A stretch of 25,043 nucleotides of DNA from NCBI RefSeq assembly GCF_016283395.1, contig NZ_JAEEMU010000060.1:1-25043 (forward strand), read 5' to 3'. Below the pieces are notes generated by a model, which worked only from the letters and a program-made list of their open reading frames with translations, ran no database searches and was not told the origin of the DNA. A program made the translations under genes and the position numbers. Shown here piece after piece: positions 23,515-25,043 of this stretch; within the stretch, counting starts at the first letter, position 1, and every line of letters starts with the position of its first letter. This DNA is from Ruminococcus sp. GTDB taxonomy: Bacteria > Bacillota_A > Clostridia > Oscillospirales > Ruminococcaceae.

Positions 23515-25043
23515 ATGGACTCTCAGACAATTTTACAACAAGCCATGGAAGAGACTAACGGTCTTTTGTTTGGCGTATGGTTCCTTATAGGTGCCGCACT
23601 CGTATTCTTTATGCAGGCAGGCTTCGCAATGGTGGAGACAGGCTTCACCCGTGCAAAGAACGCAGGCAATATCATCATGAAAAACTTAATGGACTTCTGT
23701 ATCGGTACAGTTGTTTTCATTCTCATAGGTTTCGGTCTCCTCTTCGGTGAGGACCTCGTCGGTATAATCGGACAGCCCGGATTTGATATCTTCACTTCCT
23801 ACGGCAGCTTCGATTGGTCAAACTTCGTATTCAACCTTGTATTCTGTGCTACAACAGCTACTATCGTTTCAGGTGCAATGGCTGAAAGAACCAAGTTCCT
23901 TTCATACTGTGTTTACTCAGCTATCATCAGTGCAATCGTTTATCCTATAGAAGCACACTGGGGCTGGGGCGGCGGCTGGCTCAGCCAGTGGGGCTTCCAC
24001 GATTTCGCAGGTTCAGCTCATATCCACATGGTCGGCGGTATAGCAGCTCTCGTAGGTGCAGCAATCCTGGGACCAAGAATCGGTAAGTTCCACAAGACAA
24101 AGGACGGCGAGATAAAGGTAAACGCTATCCCGGGTCATAACCTTACAATAGGTGCTCTCGGCTGCTTTATCCTCTGGTTCGGCTGGTACGGATTTAACGG
24201 TGCAGCTTGTACTTCGATCGATCAGCTCGGTTCAGTATTCCTTACAACAACAGTTGCTCCTGCTATCGCAACAGTAACTTGCATGATCTTCACATGGCTC
24301 AAATATGGCAAGCCTGATGTTTCAATGTGTCTTAACGCTTCACTTGCAGGTCTTGTAGGTATCACAGCTCCTTGTGATGTAACAGACTGTCTTGGCTCTG
24401 CAATAATTGGTATCGTTTCAGGTTTACTCGTTTGCTTCGGCGTATGGTTCCTTGATTACAAACTCCACATCGACGATCCAGTTGGTGCAGTTGCAGTTCA
24501 CATGATGAACGGTATCTGGGGAACAATTGCAGTTGGTCTCTTTGCAAATCCTGAAGTACCAGGCTACTCACTTGTTGACCAGAACGGCGACCAGCTTTCA
24601 GGTCTTTTCTACGGCGGCGGCTTCGGACTCCTCGGCAGACAGATCGGCGGTTTCGCAGCTATCGCAGCATTTACAGCAGTTTCAATGGCTATCGTATTCG
24701 TATTAATAAAGAAGACAATCGGTCTCCGTGCTTCCGAGCAGGAGGAGATCATTGGTCTTGATGTTACAGAGCACGGTCTTATTTCCTCTTATGCTGACTT
24801 CGCACCTGCAATGGGCGATATCTCCATGAAGGGCTATACTAAGGACGACGCAAAGAGTGTTGAGAAAGTCGAAAAGAAGAAAGGTTCAAAGAAACCTGCA
24901 AAGAAGCCTGTTGCTACAGTTGATGAAGCAGTAGAAGTAAAGAATTACTCAACACCTTCACCTGACGGAGCAACAAAGCTCACAAACATTGTAGTCATAT
25001 TCAAACAGCAGAAATTACAGCAGTTCATCGAAGCTATGGAACA
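23515..25043 (+). CDS. amt: Ammonium transporter with C-terminal PII-like domain (3' partial)
   Basis: The frame is open from ATG 23515 (AAGGAGG at 23500-23506, 8 bp spacing) to the window edge, giving 509 residues. The first ~405 residues are an Amt/Mep/Rh transporter of 11 helices: FFMQAGFAMVETGFTRAKN in TM1, the twin-His pore pair in GSAHIHMVGGIAALVGA and DPVGAVAVHMMNGIWGTIAVGL, and the C-terminal ASEQEEIIGLDVTEHG sequence that contacts PII in this family. A Lys/Pro-rich linker (KKKGSKKPAKKPVATVDEAV) follows. From about residue 490 a new domain begins, TKLTNIVVIFKQQKLQQFIEAME, matching the first strand and helix of PII/GlnK proteins. The protein is therefore probably an Amt-PII fusion in which the blocking regulator is tethered to the channel. 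It conducts ammonium for nitrogen assimilation. The start of the PII fold is all that is visible. Confidence 0.88.
   Translation, partial: MDSQTILQQAMEETNGLLFGVWFLIGAALVFFMQAGFAMVETGFTRAKNAGNIIMKNLMDFCIGTVVFILIGFGLLFGEDLVGIIGQPGFDIFTSYGSFDWSNFVFNLVFCATTATIVSGAMAERTKFLSYCVYSAIISAIVYPIEAHWGWGGGWLSQWGFHDFAGSAHIHMVGGIAALVGAAILGPRIGKFHKTKDGEIKVNAIPGHNLTIGALGCFILWFGWYGFNGAACTSIDQLGSVFLTTTVAPAIATVTCMIFTWLKYGKPDVSMCLNASLAGLVGITAPCDVTDCLGSAIIGIVSGLLVCFGVWFLDYKLHIDDPVGAVAVHMMNGIWGTIAVGLFANPEVPGYSLVDQNGDQLSGLFYGGGFGLLGRQIGGFAAIAAFTAVSMAIVFVLIKKTIGLRASEQEEIIGLDVTEHGLISSYADFAPAMGDISMKGYTKDDAKSVEKVEKKKGSKKPAKKPVATVDEAVEVKNYSTPSPDGATKLTNIVVIFKQQKLQQFIEAME

Overview
The window looks like a chromosomal segment from a Ruminococcus-type gut or rumen clostridium. 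Three secreted proteins carry type I dockerins (paired Ca-binding motifs of the form D-x-N-x-D-G), which points to a cellulosome- or amylosome-forming relative of R. flavefaciens, R. champanellensis or R. bromii. Base composition is moderately AT-rich, ribosome-binding sites are of the AAGGAGG type, and promoters and Rho-independent terminators are of ordinary sigma-A style. The species is inferred from content only.

Layout: (1) 1-7482: the 3' part of a giant secreted fibro-slime/Cna-B/SpaA-type surface protein whose start lies left of the window, coupled to a small TasA/camelysin-like secreted protein; a terminator follows. (2) 7604-9630: a DUF3987 protein of the kind carried by mobile elements, with a structured leader and a tail of 9-bp repeats that recurs in inverted form. 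(3) 9547-11625: a KtrB/KtrA potassium uptake operon with its own promoter. (4) 11837-13269: a sodium-dependent NSS/LeuT-type symporter and terminator. (5) 13485-15439: a secreted papain-like protease with a C-terminal dockerin. (6) 15441-19188: a gene-poor stretch holding a second copy of the inverted repeat array, then a promoter, an ECF sigma factor and an overlapping ORF that joins an anti-sigma-like membrane segment in frame to a complete secreted dockerin protein. (7) 19207-21462, minus strand: a third dockerin protein with SH3-like and conserved C-terminal domains; it converges on region 6 and shares a bidirectional terminator with it. (8) 21850-23245: a cytoplasmic GH13 alpha-glucan hydrolase. 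(9) 23324-25043: an ammonium transporter with a tandem-terminator leader, fused at its C-terminus to the start of a PII domain and running off the right edge.

How they may work together (inference): dockerin proteins would be displayed on a scaffoldin outside the cell, the cytoplasmic GH13 enzyme would process imported oligosaccharides, and the ECF sigma/dockerin-bearing membrane ORF could link the state of the extracellular complex to transcription, by analogy with SigI/RsgI in Clostridium thermocellum. The two most unusual items are that sigma/anti-sigma/dockerin arrangement (15777-19140) and the leader RNA of the Amt-PII gene (23324-23514).
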